64,000 bases of DNA from contig NZ_PVBT01000001.1 of NCBI RefSeq assembly GCF_002980555.1, positions 124,001 through 188,000 on the forward strand, written 5' to 3'. Below, in pieces: positions 51,916 through 60,584 of this stretch (position 1 is its first letter; the number at the start of each line of letters is the position of its first letter). A model generated the notes under the pieces. That model was not told the origin of the DNA, did not search any database, and saw only the letters and a list, made by a program, of their open reading frames with translations. The position numbers and the translations under genes were made by a program. The stretch is from Phyllobacterium myrsinacearum (GTDB lineage Bacteria; Pseudomonadota; Alphaproteobacteria; Rhizobiales; Rhizobiaceae).

Positions 51916-52094
51916 CTGCCACCTTTCCAGGTTCCGATTGCGACGGTGTCAGCGCTCTCAGCTGAATCGAGCCAAAAAGGAATTTAGATGACCGACGTTA
52001 ACAGAACGTCGTCAAAGGCAAAGAGTTGCAATGGTTGGTGCCATCGCAGCCTTTTGGCGTATCCGCCTTTCAGCCCAAACCTGTCCAATCGTTA

Positions 52095-52856
52095 TTATTT
52101 AGGCGCCATGCGTATCGCGCCGTCAAGACGAATCGTTTCGCCGTTCAACATGGGGTTGTCGATGATGTGCAGGGCCAAGGCTGCATATTCCTCGGGTTTG
52201 CCGAGGCGGGAAGGGAACGGAATGGAGGCCGCCAGAGAATCCTGAACCTCCTGCGGCATGGCCAGAAGCATGGGCGTGCCGAATATGCCGGGTGCAATGG
52301 CCATGACCCTGATGCCGAAACGCGCGAGTTCGCGGGCGGCGGGCAGTGTCAGACCGGCAATGCCTGCCTTCGATGAAGCATAGGCCGCCTGGCCGATCTG
52401 GCCATCGAAGGCGGCAACCGAGGCGGTTGAAATGATCACGCCGCGCTCACCCGTGTCCAGCGGCTCGAGTTTGGCGGCCGCATCGCTGACCAGCCGCAGC
52501 ATGTTGAACGAACCGATGAGATTGACCTCGATGACCCGGCGGTACAGTTCCAGATCATGCGGGCCGTCTCGGCCGACAATCCGCCCGGCATTGGCGATAC
52601 CGGCGCAGTTCACCAGGATTCGTGCGGTGCCAAGCTTGTTTGCGACATGGGCGACTGCCCGCTCGGCGTCGTCCGCGCTCGATACGTTGCAGGCGACGGC
52701 CAGGCCGCCTATGTCATCGGCAACTTTTTGCGCCGCATCGGCATTGATGTCGAAAAGGGCGACTTTTGCGCCTTTCTCTGCCAGCGCGCGCGCCGTCGCC
52801 GCGCCCAGGCCCGATCCGCCGCCCGTAACAATCGCTGTTTGGCCCTGAACGTTCAC
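52095..52856 (-). CDS. Short-chain dehydrogenase, 3-hydroxyacyl-CoA dehydrogenase type II-like
   Basis: A 253-aa SDR. The coenzyme motif TGGGSGLGAATARAL is at residues 11-25, NCAGIAN near 85 and the catalytic S-x12-Y-x3-K in STASVAAFDGQIGQAAYASSKAG near 145-167. The overall pattern, with a D for NAD at FDINAD, is that of HSD10-type 3-hydroxy-(2-methyl)acyl-CoA dehydrogenases of branched-chain degradation. No other beta-oxidation gene is near. GGAGATGCATTGTGAACG lies upstream. Confidence 0.82.
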   Translation of the reverse strand: MNVQGQTAIVTGGGSGLGAATARALAEKGAKVALFDINADAAQKVADDIGGLAVACNVSSADDAERAVAHVANKLGTARILVNCAGIANAGRIVGRDGPHDLELYRRVIEVNLIGSFNMLRLVSDAAAKLEPLDTGERGVIISTASVAAFDGQIGQAAYASSKAGIAGLTLPAARELARFGIRVMAIAPGIFGTPMLLAMPQEVQDSLAASIPFPSRLGKPEEYAALALHIIDNPMLNGETIRLDGAIRMAPK

Positions 52857-53189
52857 AATGCATCTCCTCGTTGATTTTCATGGGTTCTGGCACGAGTTTG
52901 GGTGCTGATCCAGTCGTTATTTGCGGGCGCAGATGGTGAAAAGCATGTCCAGGCCCGGATTATGCCGATTTAAAAACGCTGCTTAGCAAAAGTTCGAGGC
53001 GTCTCATTTAGTGAATTTCGCTATTTTTACGGCTTTGTTAAAAAGTTTCCCCAGAATCTTCGTTTCTTCATGAGGTGGTAGGTTGACTGCGAATAAATCT
53101 GCTTGCATTGCGACATTGCAAAGGCTTCCATGCAACCTCGGTTGCGGGCATGGGGGCCGGCAACACAAAAAACCTCTGAAGGTGGAAAA
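52857..53189 (+). promoter_or_regulatory. dppA promoter region
   Basis: A 333-base gap without a gene. TTGACT (53082-53087) with an AT-rich CGAATAAATC segment downstream is a possible sigma-70-type promoter, and GAATC (53053) is a CcrM site. GAAGGTGGAAAA is the dppA ribosome-binding site. The exact start of transcription is not clear. Confidence 0.45.
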
Positions 53190-54794
53190 ATGAAGACCTA
53201 CAAGAAACTCCTTGCGGCGACAGCGCTTGCAATGTTGACGGGTGGGCTGATGGCAGGTGGAGCCTCGGCTAAATCTCTCGTGTTCTGCTCTGAAGCTGCT
53301 CCCGGCGGTTTCGACCCTGCGCTCTATACCGGCGGTGAAACGCTTGACGCGACCGGACAGGCTGTTTTCAACAAGCTTGTTGAATTCAAGCTTGGTACAT
53401 CCGAAGTCGAGCCGAGCCTGGCAACAAGCTGGACGATTTCCGATGACGGCCTTGAATACACATTCAAGCTTCGTCCGGGCGTCAAGTTCCAGACAACCAG
53501 CTATTTCACGCCAACGCGCGATCTGAATGCCGATGACGTTGTTTTCTCCTTCGAACGTCAGAAGGAAGGCAGCAAGTGGGCCAAGTATGTCGAAGGCGCG
53601 ACCTACGAATATTTTGAAAGCATGGACTTCCCCAAGCTGATCAAGGAAGTCAAGAAGGTCGATGACCTGACGGTCAAGATCGTGCTGAACAAGCCAAGCG
53701 CCCCGATGCTTGCCGGTCTTGCAATGGACTTTTCCTCGATCGTCTCGAAGGAATATGCCGATAAGCTTCAGGCTGACGGCACACCGCAGAAGTTCAACGA
53801 GCAGCCCGTCGGATCAGGCCCATATCAGTTCGTTGATTACCAGCTGAACACTGCCATCCGTTATGAAGCCAACCCCGGCTATTGGAAGGGCAAGGTAAAG
53901 ATCGACAACCTGATTTTCGCTATAACGACCGATGCTGCTGTACGCGTACAGAAGATCAAGGCGGGCGAATGCAATATCACCATCTATCCTGATCCGGCTG
54001 ACGTGGCGGGCCTCAAGGCTGATACCAATCTGAAGGTTATTCAGAAGCCAGGCCTGAATATTGCTTATCTTGGTTACAACACGACCCAGGCCCCCTTCGA
54101 CAAGCCGGAAGTGCGCAAGGCGCTCAATATGGCCATCGACAAGAAGGCAATCGTTGATGCCGTCTATCTCGGTCAGGGCACACCGGCGGTCAACCCGATC
54201 CCGCCGACAATGTGGTCCTATGACAAGGCAATCAAGGATGACGAATACAATCCTGAAGCAGCCAAGAAGGCTCTCGAAAAGGCTGGCGTCAAGAATCTGT
54301 CGATGAAGATCTGGGCGATGCCGGTTGCGCGCCCCTACATGCCGAACGGCCGCCGTACGGCTGAACTGCTGCAGTCCGACTTTGCCAAGGTCGGCGTGAA
54401 GGTCGAGATCGTCAGCTATGACTGGCAGGAATACCTGAAGCGCGCTTCCGATCCGAAGCATGACGGTGCGGTCATCCTCGGCTGGACCGGTGACAATGGT
54501 GATCCGGACAACTTCCTTGCCGTGCTGCTGTCGTGTCAGGCCGTTGGCCAGGCCAACCGTACCGCATGGTGCAACAAGGAGTTCACTGCGCTCATCGACA
54601 AGGCTGCTGTGACTGCCGATCAGGCCGAACGCACCAAGCTTTACGAACAGGCTCAGGTCATCTTCAAGCGTGAAGCACCATGGGCCACTTTGGCGCACTC
54701 GTTGGTAACCGATGTGACGACGAAGAATGTGACCGGTTACGTGCAAAGCGCGTTCGGTGTTCACAACTTCGCCGATGTTGACATCACCGAGTAA
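53190..54794 (+). CDS. dppA: Dipeptide ABC transporter, periplasmic binding protein
   Basis: A 534-aa family-5 extracellular solute-binding protein, taking up dipeptides (and haem in some bacteria). Signal peptide residues 1-27 end GGASA-K; LVFCSEAAPGGFDPALYTGGETLDAT and NEQPVGSGPYQFV are the DppA pattern, and GWTGDNGDPDNFLAVLLSCQ the peptide-binding segment. First of dppABCDF. A UUCG hairpin follows the stop. Codon use is slightly less GC-rich than in neighbours, as in highly expressed genes. Confidence 0.92.
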   Translation: MKTYKKLLAATALAMLTGGLMAGGASAKSLVFCSEAAPGGFDPALYTGGETLDATGQAVFNKLVEFKLGTSEVEPSLATSWTISDDGLEYTFKLRPGVKFQTTSYFTPTRDLNADDVVFSFERQKEGSKWAKYVEGATYEYFESMDFPKLIKEVKKVDDLTVKIVLNKPSAPMLAGLAMDFSSIVSKEYADKLQADGTPQKFNEQPVGSGPYQFVDYQLNTAIRYEANPGYWKGKVKIDNLIFAITTDAAVRVQKIKAGECNITIYPDPADVAGLKADTNLKVIQKPGLNIAYLGYNTTQAPFDKPEVRKALNMAIDKKAIVDAVYLGQGTPAVNPIPPTMWSYDKAIKDDEYNPEAAKKALEKAGVKNLSMKIWAMPVARPYMPNGRRTAELLQSDFAKVGVKVEIVSYDWQEYLKRASDPKHDGAVILGWTGDNGDPDNFLAVLLSCQAVGQANRTAWCNKEFTALIDKAAVTADQAERTKLYEQAQVIFKREAPWATLAHSLVTDVTTKNVTGYVQSAFGVHNFADVDITE

Positions 54795-54804
54795 TTGACT
54801 CCTC

Positions 54805-54835
54805 GCGGTACCGGCTTCGGCCGGTACCGCCTTTT
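54805..54835 (+). terminator. UUCG-tetraloop hairpin between dppA and dppB
   Basis: An 11-bp perfect stem, GCGGTACCGGC and its complement, with loop TTCG, followed by CTTTTATT. The C(UUCG)G loop is unusually stable. It can act as a partial terminator, keeping binding protein in excess over the membrane parts, or protect the dppA mRNA. Confidence 0.85.
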
Positions 54836-54846
54836 ATTGGGTTACC

Positions 54847-55854
54847 ATGTTCCGATACATCGCTTCACGAGTGCTGCTGCTGATTCCGACCTTTATCGGC
54901 ATCAGCTTTGTGGCTTTTATGTTTATCCGCCTGCTGCCGGGCGATCCTGTCATTGCGCTCGCAGGCGAGCGCGGCATGACGCCGGAGCGTCACCAGATGC
55001 TGCTTGAGCAGTTCGGCTTCAACAGACCGATCTGGGAGCAGTACTTCTCGTTCCTTTGGAATATTTTCCATGGGGATTTTGGGACGTCGATCGCCAGCAA
55101 ACGCGCGGTCCTTGCGGATTTCCTCTCCCTGTTCCCAGCTACGCTTGAGCTCAGTCTCTGCGCCATGCTGTTTGCCGTCATCATTGGCATTCCCGCCGGC
55201 ATTTTTGCCGCGGTCAAGCGCGGTTCGATCTTCGACCAGCTGAGCATGGGAATTGCATTGGTTGGTTATTCCATGCCGATTTTCTGGTGGGGTATCCTGC
55301 TGATCATCCTGTTCGCCGGTATTCTGCACTGGACGCCGGTCTCGGGCCGCATGGATCTGATCTATTTCTTCAAGCCCACAACCGGCTTCATGCTGATTGA
55401 CAGTCTCATTTCCGGGCCGAAAGGTGCGTTCAAATCCGCATTCTCGCACCTGATCCTGCCGACGATTGTGCTTGGAACCATTCCGCTCGCGGTCATCGCC
55501 CGCCAGACACGTTCAGCCATGCTGGAAGTGCTGGGTGAGGATTATGTGCGCACGGCGCGTGCCAAGGGTCTTGCGCCCAAGCGGGTCATCGGCATCCATG
55601 CCCTGCGCAATGCCATGATCCCTGTCATCACGACCATTGGCCTGCAGATGGGCCTGCTGATGGCAGGCGCCATCCTCACGGAGACGATTTTCTCCTGGCC
55701 AGGCATCGGCAAGTGGATGATCGACGCCATCGCCAAGCGCGATTATGTCGTCGTTCAAGGCGGCCTGATGCTGGTCGCGCTGATCGTCATGACCGTCAAT
55801 TTGATTGTCGATCTGCTCTATGCGGTCGTCAACCCGCGTATCCGCGTAAAGTGA
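54847..55854 (+). CDS. dppB: Dipeptide ABC transporter, permease
   Basis: A 335-aa inner-membrane permease with six helices; the first LLLIPTFIGISFVAFMFIRLLPGDPV is the DppB pattern. The EAA loop that meets the ATPases is EVLGEDYVRTARAKGLAPKRVIGIHALRNAMIPVI (about 223-258). Seven bases separate it from dppC. All conserved elements are present. Confidence 0.93.
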   Translation: MFRYIASRVLLLIPTFIGISFVAFMFIRLLPGDPVIALAGERGMTPERHQMLLEQFGFNRPIWEQYFSFLWNIFHGDFGTSIASKRAVLADFLSLFPATLELSLCAMLFAVIIGIPAGIFAAVKRGSIFDQLSMGIALVGYSMPIFWWGILLIILFAGILHWTPVSGRMDLIYFFKPTTGFMLIDSLISGPKGAFKSAFSHLILPTIVLGTIPLAVIARQTRSAMLEVLGEDYVRTARAKGLAPKRVIGIHALRNAMIPVITTIGLQMGLLMAGAILTETIFSWPGIGKWMIDAIAKRDYVVVQGGLMLVALIVMTVNLIVDLLYAVVNPRIRVK

Positions 55855-55860
55855 GGAACC

Positions 55861-56778
55861 GTGACTAACGAAGTTTCCCCTCCCGCACCGCTCGCCGCCG
55901 CCCCGTCAACGGGCCGCATGGGCAGGTTCACGGAATTCTGGTTCTATTTCAGCGTCAACAAGGGCGCTGTCATCGGGCTTGCCACTCTGATTTTTCTGGT
56001 ACTTGTTGCCATTCTCGGACCGTTCATTGCGCCGCATGCGCCCTATGAGCAATATCGTGAAGCGCTGTTGACGCCGCCAGCCTGGCAGGAGGGCGGCAAT
56101 TCGTCGTTCCTGCTGGGAACGGATGCCGTCGGCCGCGATCTGCTGTCCCGCCTGATCTATGGCGCGCGCTTCTCGCTGTTCATCGGTTTGATTGTCGTTG
56201 CTATTTCCATGGTCACGGGCGTCATTCTCGGTGTTCTCGCCGGCTATTTCCGCGGTTGGGTCGATGCGCTGATCATGCGCATCATGGACATCATTCTCGC
56301 CTTTCCGCCGCTGTTGCTGGCGCTGGTGCTCGTCGCCATTCTGGGACCTGGGCTGTTCAATGCGATGATCGCCATTGCGCTGGTTCTGCAGCCGCACTTC
56401 GCCCGTCTGACACGCGCAGCGGTCATGAGCGAAAAGAACCGTGAATATGTGACTGCCGCCAAGCTTGCCGGCGCGGGTCACATACGGCTGATGTTCAAGA
56501 CGATCCTGCCGAACTGTCTGGCACCGCTGATCGTTCAGGGCACGCTGTCCTTCTCGAACGCGATTCTTGAAGCGGCGGCTCTGGGCTTCCTCGGCATGGG
56601 TGCGCAGCCGCCCACACCGGAATGGGGCACCATGCTTGCCGAAGCGCGCGAATTCATCCTGCGTGCCTGGTGGGTTGTGACTTTCCCCGGTCTGGCCATC
56701 CTGATTACCGTGCTTGCGATCAATCTCGTCGGCGACGGTCTGCGCGATGCCCTCGATCCCAAGCTGAAGAGGAGCTGA
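55861..56778 (+). CDS. dppC: Dipeptide ABC transporter, permease
   Basis: A 305-aa permease starting with GTG at 55861 six bases after the dppB stop. The N-terminal OppC-type segment (FYFSVNKGAVIGLATLIFLVLVAILGPFIAPHAPY), GTDAVGRDLLSRLIYGARFSL, the EAA-like loop YVTAAKLAGAGHIRLMFKTILPN and GAQPPTPEWGTML are all as expected. It forms the channel with DppB. Confidence 0.93.
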   Translation: MTNEVSPPAPLAAAPSTGRMGRFTEFWFYFSVNKGAVIGLATLIFLVLVAILGPFIAPHAPYEQYREALLTPPAWQEGGNSSFLLGTDAVGRDLLSRLIYGARFSLFIGLIVVAISMVTGVILGVLAGYFRGWVDALIMRIMDIILAFPPLLLALVLVAILGPGLFNAMIAIALVLQPHFARLTRAAVMSEKNREYVTAAKLAGAGHIRLMFKTILPNCLAPLIVQGTLSFSNAILEAAALGFLGMGAQPPTPEWGTMLAEAREFILRAWWVVTFPGLAILITVLAINLVGDGLRDALDPKLKRS

Positions 56779-56782
56779 GATC

Positions 56783-57637
56783 ATGGCGCTGCTTGAAATC
56801 AAGAATCTCTCGGTCGGATTTGACACGAGCTCTGGCCAGTTCATGGCCGTGCAGGGGATCGACCTGCATGTCGATGCGCGCGAAGTGCTGGCCATTGTCG
56901 GTGAGTCCGGCTCCGGCAAATCGGTTGCCATGCTTGCAGTGATGGGGCTTTTGCCGAAGACGGCCACCGTCACCGCCGACACCATGACCTTCAATGGCCA
57001 TGACATGCTGACGATGACGACCAAACAGCGGCGGGAGATCGTCGGCCGCGACGTGGCGATGATCTTTCAGGAGCCGATGGCAAGCCTCAATCCGTGCTTT
57101 ACGGTTGGCTTCCAGCTGGAAGAAGTTTTGCGCTTCCATATGAAAATGGATGCCAGGACCCGGCGCACGCGGGCAATCGAATTGCTGCAGCAGGTCGGTA
57201 TTCCCACGCCGGAGGAACGGCTTAACTCGTTCCCGCACCAGATGTCGGGCGGCCAGTGCCAGCGCGTCATGATTGCCATCGCCATTGCCTGCAATCCCAA
57301 GCTGCTGATTGCCGACGAACCGACGACGGCGCTCGACGTGACTATTCAGAAGCAGATTCTCGATCTGCTGGTCAGCCTGCAGGCCAAGCATGGCATGGGG
57401 TTGATCATGATTACCCATGACATGGGCGTCGTCGCGGAAACGGCTGATCGCGTGATTGTCCAGTACAAAGGCCGCAAGATGGAGGAAGCCGACGTGCTGT
57501 CTCTGTTTGAAACGCCGAAGAGTCCCTATACGCGTGCCCTTCTTTCGGCCTTGCCGGAAAATGCGACGGGTGACCGCCTGTCCACTGTCGCAGACTTCAT
57601 GAAGAACGAAGCCGCCAATGCAGGAGCAGCAACATGA
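56783..57637 (+). CDS. dppD: Dipeptide ABC transporter, ATP-binding protein
   Basis: A 284-aa ATPase. Walker A GESGSGKS near 38-45, signature MSGGQCQRV near 155 and Walker B LLIADEPTTALDV near 177. The cysteine in SGGQCQR replaces the usual R but the LSGGQ core is intact. It is shorter than E. coli DppD because the C-terminal oligopeptide domain is reduced; an iron-sulfur C-cluster is not seen. It overlaps dppF by four bases. Confidence 0.9.
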   Translation: MALLEIKNLSVGFDTSSGQFMAVQGIDLHVDAREVLAIVGESGSGKSVAMLAVMGLLPKTATVTADTMTFNGHDMLTMTTKQRREIVGRDVAMIFQEPMASLNPCFTVGFQLEEVLRFHMKMDARTRRTRAIELLQQVGIPTPEERLNSFPHQMSGGQCQRVMIAIAIACNPKLLIADEPTTALDVTIQKQILDLLVSLQAKHGMGLIMITHDMGVVAETADRVIVQYKGRKMEEADVLSLFETPKSPYTRALLSALPENATGDRLSTVADFMKNEAANAGAAT

Positions 57638-58467
57638 GCGAGATCGTTCTTGAAGGGCGCAATATCGTCCGCGATTACCACGTCAGCGGCGGCCTGTTCG
57701 GCAAGCCGAAGACAGTGCGTGCGGTCAAGGGTGTCAGTTTCACGCTGGAGAAAGGCAAGACCCTTGCCATTGTCGGCGAAAGCGGATGCGGAAAGTCGAC
57801 GCTCGGCCGCATCCTGACGCTGATTGATCCGCAGTCGGAAGGCGAGCTGCTGATTGACGGCAAACCCATCAATATTGCCAGGGATAGGGTGACGCCGGAA
57901 ATGCGCCGCAAGGTGCAGATCATTTTCCAGAATCCCTATGGCTCGCTCAACCCGCGCCAGAAGATCGGCGAGGTTCTCGGCGAACCGCTGCTGCTCAACA
58001 CCAACAAGTCCGCCGCCGAGCGGCGGGACCTTGCCATGCAGATGCTGGTGAAAGTTGGCCTCGGTCCAGAGCATTACAACCGCTATCCGCACATGTTCTC
58101 CGGCGGGCAGCGCCAGCGTATCGCCATTGCCCGTGCATTGATGATGAGCCCAAGCCTGCTTGTCCTTGACGAGCCGGTCTCCGCGCTTGATCTTTCGGTG
58201 CAGGCACAGGTCCTCAATCTGCTGGCCGACCTTCAGGATGAATTCAACCTGACCTATGTGTTCATCAGCCATGACCTGTCGGTCGTGCGCTACATCGCCG
58301 ATGAGGTGATGGTGATGTATTACGGCGAAGTGGTTGAGTACGGAACGCGGGACGAGGTATTTTCGAACCCGCAGCACAGCTATACAAAGACCTTGTTTGC
58401 GGCGACGCCGAAATCCGATGTCGCCAGCATCCGTGCCCGTCTGGAGAAGAAAAAAGCTGCCGCTTGA
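57634..58467 (+). CDS. dppF: Dipeptide ABC transporter, ATP-binding protein
   Basis: A 277-aa ATPase with Walker A GESGCGKST near 49-57, Q-loop QNPYGSLNPR, signature FSGGQRQRI and Walker B LLVLDEPVSALDLSVQAQ. ATGA overlap with dppD couples the two. With DppD it forms the heterodimeric motor. Slightly shorter than E. coli DppF, C-terminal tail only. Last gene of the operon. Confidence 0.91.
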   Translation: MSEIVLEGRNIVRDYHVSGGLFGKPKTVRAVKGVSFTLEKGKTLAIVGESGCGKSTLGRILTLIDPQSEGELLIDGKPINIARDRVTPEMRRKVQIIFQNPYGSLNPRQKIGEVLGEPLLLNTNKSAAERRDLAMQMLVKVGLGPEHYNRYPHMFSGGQRQRIAIARALMMSPSLLVLDEPVSALDLSVQAQVLNLLADLQDEFNLTYVFISHDLSVVRYIADEVMVMYYGEVVEYGTRDEVFSNPQHSYTKTLFAATPKSDVASIRARLEKKKAAA

Positions 58468-58504
58468 TTTTAGCGCGCGGTTCGTCCGTTAATGGCAGAC
58501 CCGT

Positions 58505-58526
58505 TGTGCGTGGTTAACCACGCACA
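58505..58526. promoter_or_regulatory. 22-bp perfect palindrome upstream of small ORF
   Basis: TGTGCGTGGTT and its exact complement, centred on GTTAAC, with no spacer. It lies 38 bases after dppF and 24 bases before the next start codon. A spacer-free palindrome of this length is typical of an operator; as RNA it can make a 9-bp hairpin with loop TTAA, but there is no T-run. The centre contains TTAAC, a CtrA-type half-site. Confidence 0.6.
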
Positions 58527-58550
58527 GCACGATTTGCAGGAGGAACTGTT

Positions 58551-58817
58551 ATGAGCGGACGTCAGCCGATTGCAACTGCCCCGAAGGACGGCAGCAAGGT
58601 CCAGGTCTTCTGGACGGACGAGGACGGGCAGGAGAACGAATCCCTGGCGCAATACCGGTCGCTGGACCGCCTGAAGGCAACTGGCGGCCAGTGGGATGAA
58701 ACCGACGCGGGCTGGTGGATATTCACCGATTCAAACACGCAGAAGAAAGTCACGCCGCATGCATGGCAACCGGCCGGTAAAAGCGGCGACGACGATGAGG
58801 ACGGCGACGACAAGTAG
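58551..58817 (+). CDS. Small hypothetical acidic protein
   Basis: An 88-aa protein with an N-terminal SGRQPIATAPKDGSKVQVFW, aromatic residues in GGQWDETDAGWWIFTDS and an acidic tail (GDDDEDGDDK). The PIATAPKDG motif and the Trp pair resemble small DUF551-like phage/bacterial proteins (IDTAPKDG, GWW), but I am not certain. AGGAGGAACTGTT precedes the ATG, so it is translated. No function is shown. Confidence 0.75.
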   Translation: MSGRQPIATAPKDGSKVQVFWTDEDGQENESLAQYRSLDRLKATGGQWDETDAGWWIFTDSNTQKKVTPHAWQPAGKSGDDDEDGDDK

Positions 58818-58830
58818 ACCTGTCCGCGCT

Positions 58831-59181
58831 TCAAGCCGCCGCTGAAATCTCGAAATCGACGTGGATTTTGTCGTAAGGGAAGATCATCTTGCCAGTCCCG
58901 GTTTTGGTGATCACCCCCGCATTCAGAAGCAGCGTAACATCCGCATGAACGCCCTTGAAATCGCGCTCGACCCGGCGTGCGATTTCGCGGATGCTCAGAG
59001 GGCCTGCTCCGGCCATTGCGGTCACGATCTCCAATCGCTTGGGCGACAGAATTTTGTGCATGACCTCCCAGGTGACAAAACTGAACTGGGGTGTCGTCTC
59101 GGCCTCACCTGTTTTCCAGGCGATCTCAACATCATCGAGAGCGGACGCCAGTGTCTGAACCTTAAAGGTGATTGTTTTCAT
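58831..59181 (-). CDS. HTH antitoxin of a TumE-type toxin-antitoxin pair
   Basis: A 116-aa winged-helix protein of the HVO_A0114-like group: MHKILSPKRLEIVTAMAGAGPLSIREIARRV, then VHADVTLLLNAGVITKTGTG and PYDKIHVDFEI at the end. It follows the DUF6516-type gene and overlaps it by 20 bases, the layout of TumE/TumA systems, where it serves as antitoxin and autorepressor. Start 59181 is chosen over 59199 because it begins the conserved part. Related to chromosomal modules; activity unknown. Confidence 0.75.
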   Translation of the reverse strand: MKTITFKVQTLASALDDVEIAWKTGEAETTPQFSFVTWEVMHKILSPKRLEIVTAMAGAGPLSIREIARRVERDFKGVHADVTLLLNAGVITKTGTGKMIFPYDKIHVDFEISAAA

Positions 59182-59461
59182 GGAGCCATCTTTCAACATC
59201 GCCTTTGAAATCCGCCAGAAGCGCTTCTATCGTCGAAAACGCATAGGGAATTTCCGCTTCTCCAATATGCCTGTGATCGCCCTTGCCAGCTTCATTGTCG
59301 TACCGTAACACGCAGACATTGTTGGCAACCAAAGCAAAACGATATTTGTACGTGTGGCTGCTGCCTTTCAATGGCGCCGGAATACGCCAGACCACAATCT
59401 CCGTGAATATGTTCTGGCCCACGAAGACCCGCCGGGAAACAAGGCTTTCTGCCTGCGCCAT
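59162..59461 (-). CDS. TumE-family (DUF6516) toxin
   Basis: A 99-aa protein with the DUF6516 pattern: YKYRFALVANNVCVLRYDNEAGKGDHRHIGEAEIPYAF followed by IEALLADFKGDVERW. The invariant RYDN-x4-GDHRH supplies probable catalytic residues. TumE proteins are toxins paired with an HTH antitoxin, here overlapping the 3' end. The ribosome-binding site is weak. Toxin-first order is the norm for this class. Confidence 0.8.
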   Translation of the reverse strand: MAQAESLVSRRVFVGQNIFTEIVVWRIPAPLKGSSHTYKYRFALVANNVCVLRYDNEAGKGDHRHIGEAEIPYAFSTIEALLADFKGDVERWLHENNHL

Positions 59462-59534
59462 GACTGTACCATCATCAAAAAACGATGTAAATCACACCAT
59501 CAACATGGGGTGAACCGTCGCATGATAGGGATGT

Positions 59535-60584
59535 TCACGGCTGGTTTCTCTGATGCTTTAGTAGTCCCCGCACGATGTCGTCGGCCGAGATCATGCCGAG
59601 AATGGCGCCGTTCTCGACAATGCCGACATCGCCGCCATTTTTCGACACCGCCTGCATGATCTGGCGCACGGGGGTGGCCAGCCGTGCCGTTGCGGCGAAG
59701 GGACGGTTGGCGGACCGGCTGCGGTCAAGCGGCACCATGATGTCGCCGGCCGTCAGCACACCCAGCGGATTCATGTTGGCCACGAAGTCAGCGACATAAT
59801 CATTGGCCGGGTTGAGCAGGATATCCTGCGCCGTGCCGCACTGGATGATGCGGCCGCCCTCCATGATGGCGATGCGGTTGCCGATCTTCATTGCTTCGTC
59901 GAGATCGTGGCTGACGAAAACGATGGTCTTCTTCAGCCGTTCCTGCAGGCTGAGCAGTTCGTCCTGAAGGCGGGTGCGAATGAGCGGATCGAGCGCCGAA
60001 AACGGCTCGTCCATCAGCAGGATCGGTGCGCCGGTGGCAAAGGCGCGGGCAAGACCGACACGCTGCTGCATGCCGCCGGAGAGTTCGCCGACCTTGCGCT
60101 TGGCCCAGTCCTTGAGATTGACCAGCGCCAATTGCTGTTCCACGGCTTCCGCCCGGTCTTCCTTGGACACCCCCGACAATTCGAGGCCGAAGCCGACATT
60201 TTCTTCGACCGTGCGCCAGGGCAAAAGGCCGAACTGCTGGAAGACCATGGAGACAAGATGCTTGCGCAAATCGCGCAGCGTATTCTTGTCCGCCTTGCCG
60301 ACATCGACCGAGCGGCCGCCATGATGCACGACGACGGAGCCGCGCGAAATCGGGTTGAGGCGGTTGATGGCGCGCAGGAGCGTGGATTTGCCCGAGCCGG
60401 ACAGGCCCATGAGCACGAGGATTTCACCTTCGGCAATGGTGATTGAGCAATTGTGGACGCCGAGCACATGGCCGGTTTCCGCCTGGATGTCCGACCGGCT
60501 CTTGCCCTGGTCGGCAAGCGCCAGCGCGCCGTCTGTCTTCTTGCCGAAAATGATACAGACGTTTTCAAGGGTGATCGCGGTCAT
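59535..60584 (-). CDS. choV: Choline ABC transporter, ATP-binding protein
   Basis: A 349-aa ATPase of the quaternary-amine transporter class. Walker A GLSGSGKST near 60, signature LSGGMQQRVGLARA near 168, Walker B ILLMDEPFSALDPLIRTRLQ near 188; a C-terminal regulatory region (about 270-345, CBS-like) ends GMISADDIVRGLL. The N-terminal extension GKSRSDIQAETGHVLGV is characteristic of ChoV proteins. It overlaps choW by four bases. Confidence 0.92.
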   Translation of the reverse strand: MTAITLENVCIIFGKKTDGALALADQGKSRSDIQAETGHVLGVHNCSITIAEGEILVLMGLSGSGKSTLLRAINRLNPISRGSVVVHHGGRSVDVGKADKNTLRDLRKHLVSMVFQQFGLLPWRTVEENVGFGLELSGVSKEDRAEAVEQQLALVNLKDWAKRKVGELSGGMQQRVGLARAFATGAPILLMDEPFSALDPLIRTRLQDELLSLQERLKKTIVFVSHDLDEAMKIGNRIAIMEGGRIIQCGTAQDILLNPANDYVADFVANMNPLGVLTAGDIMVPLDRSRSANRPFAATARLATPVRQIMQAVSKNGGDVGIVENGAILGMISADDIVRGLLKHQRNQP

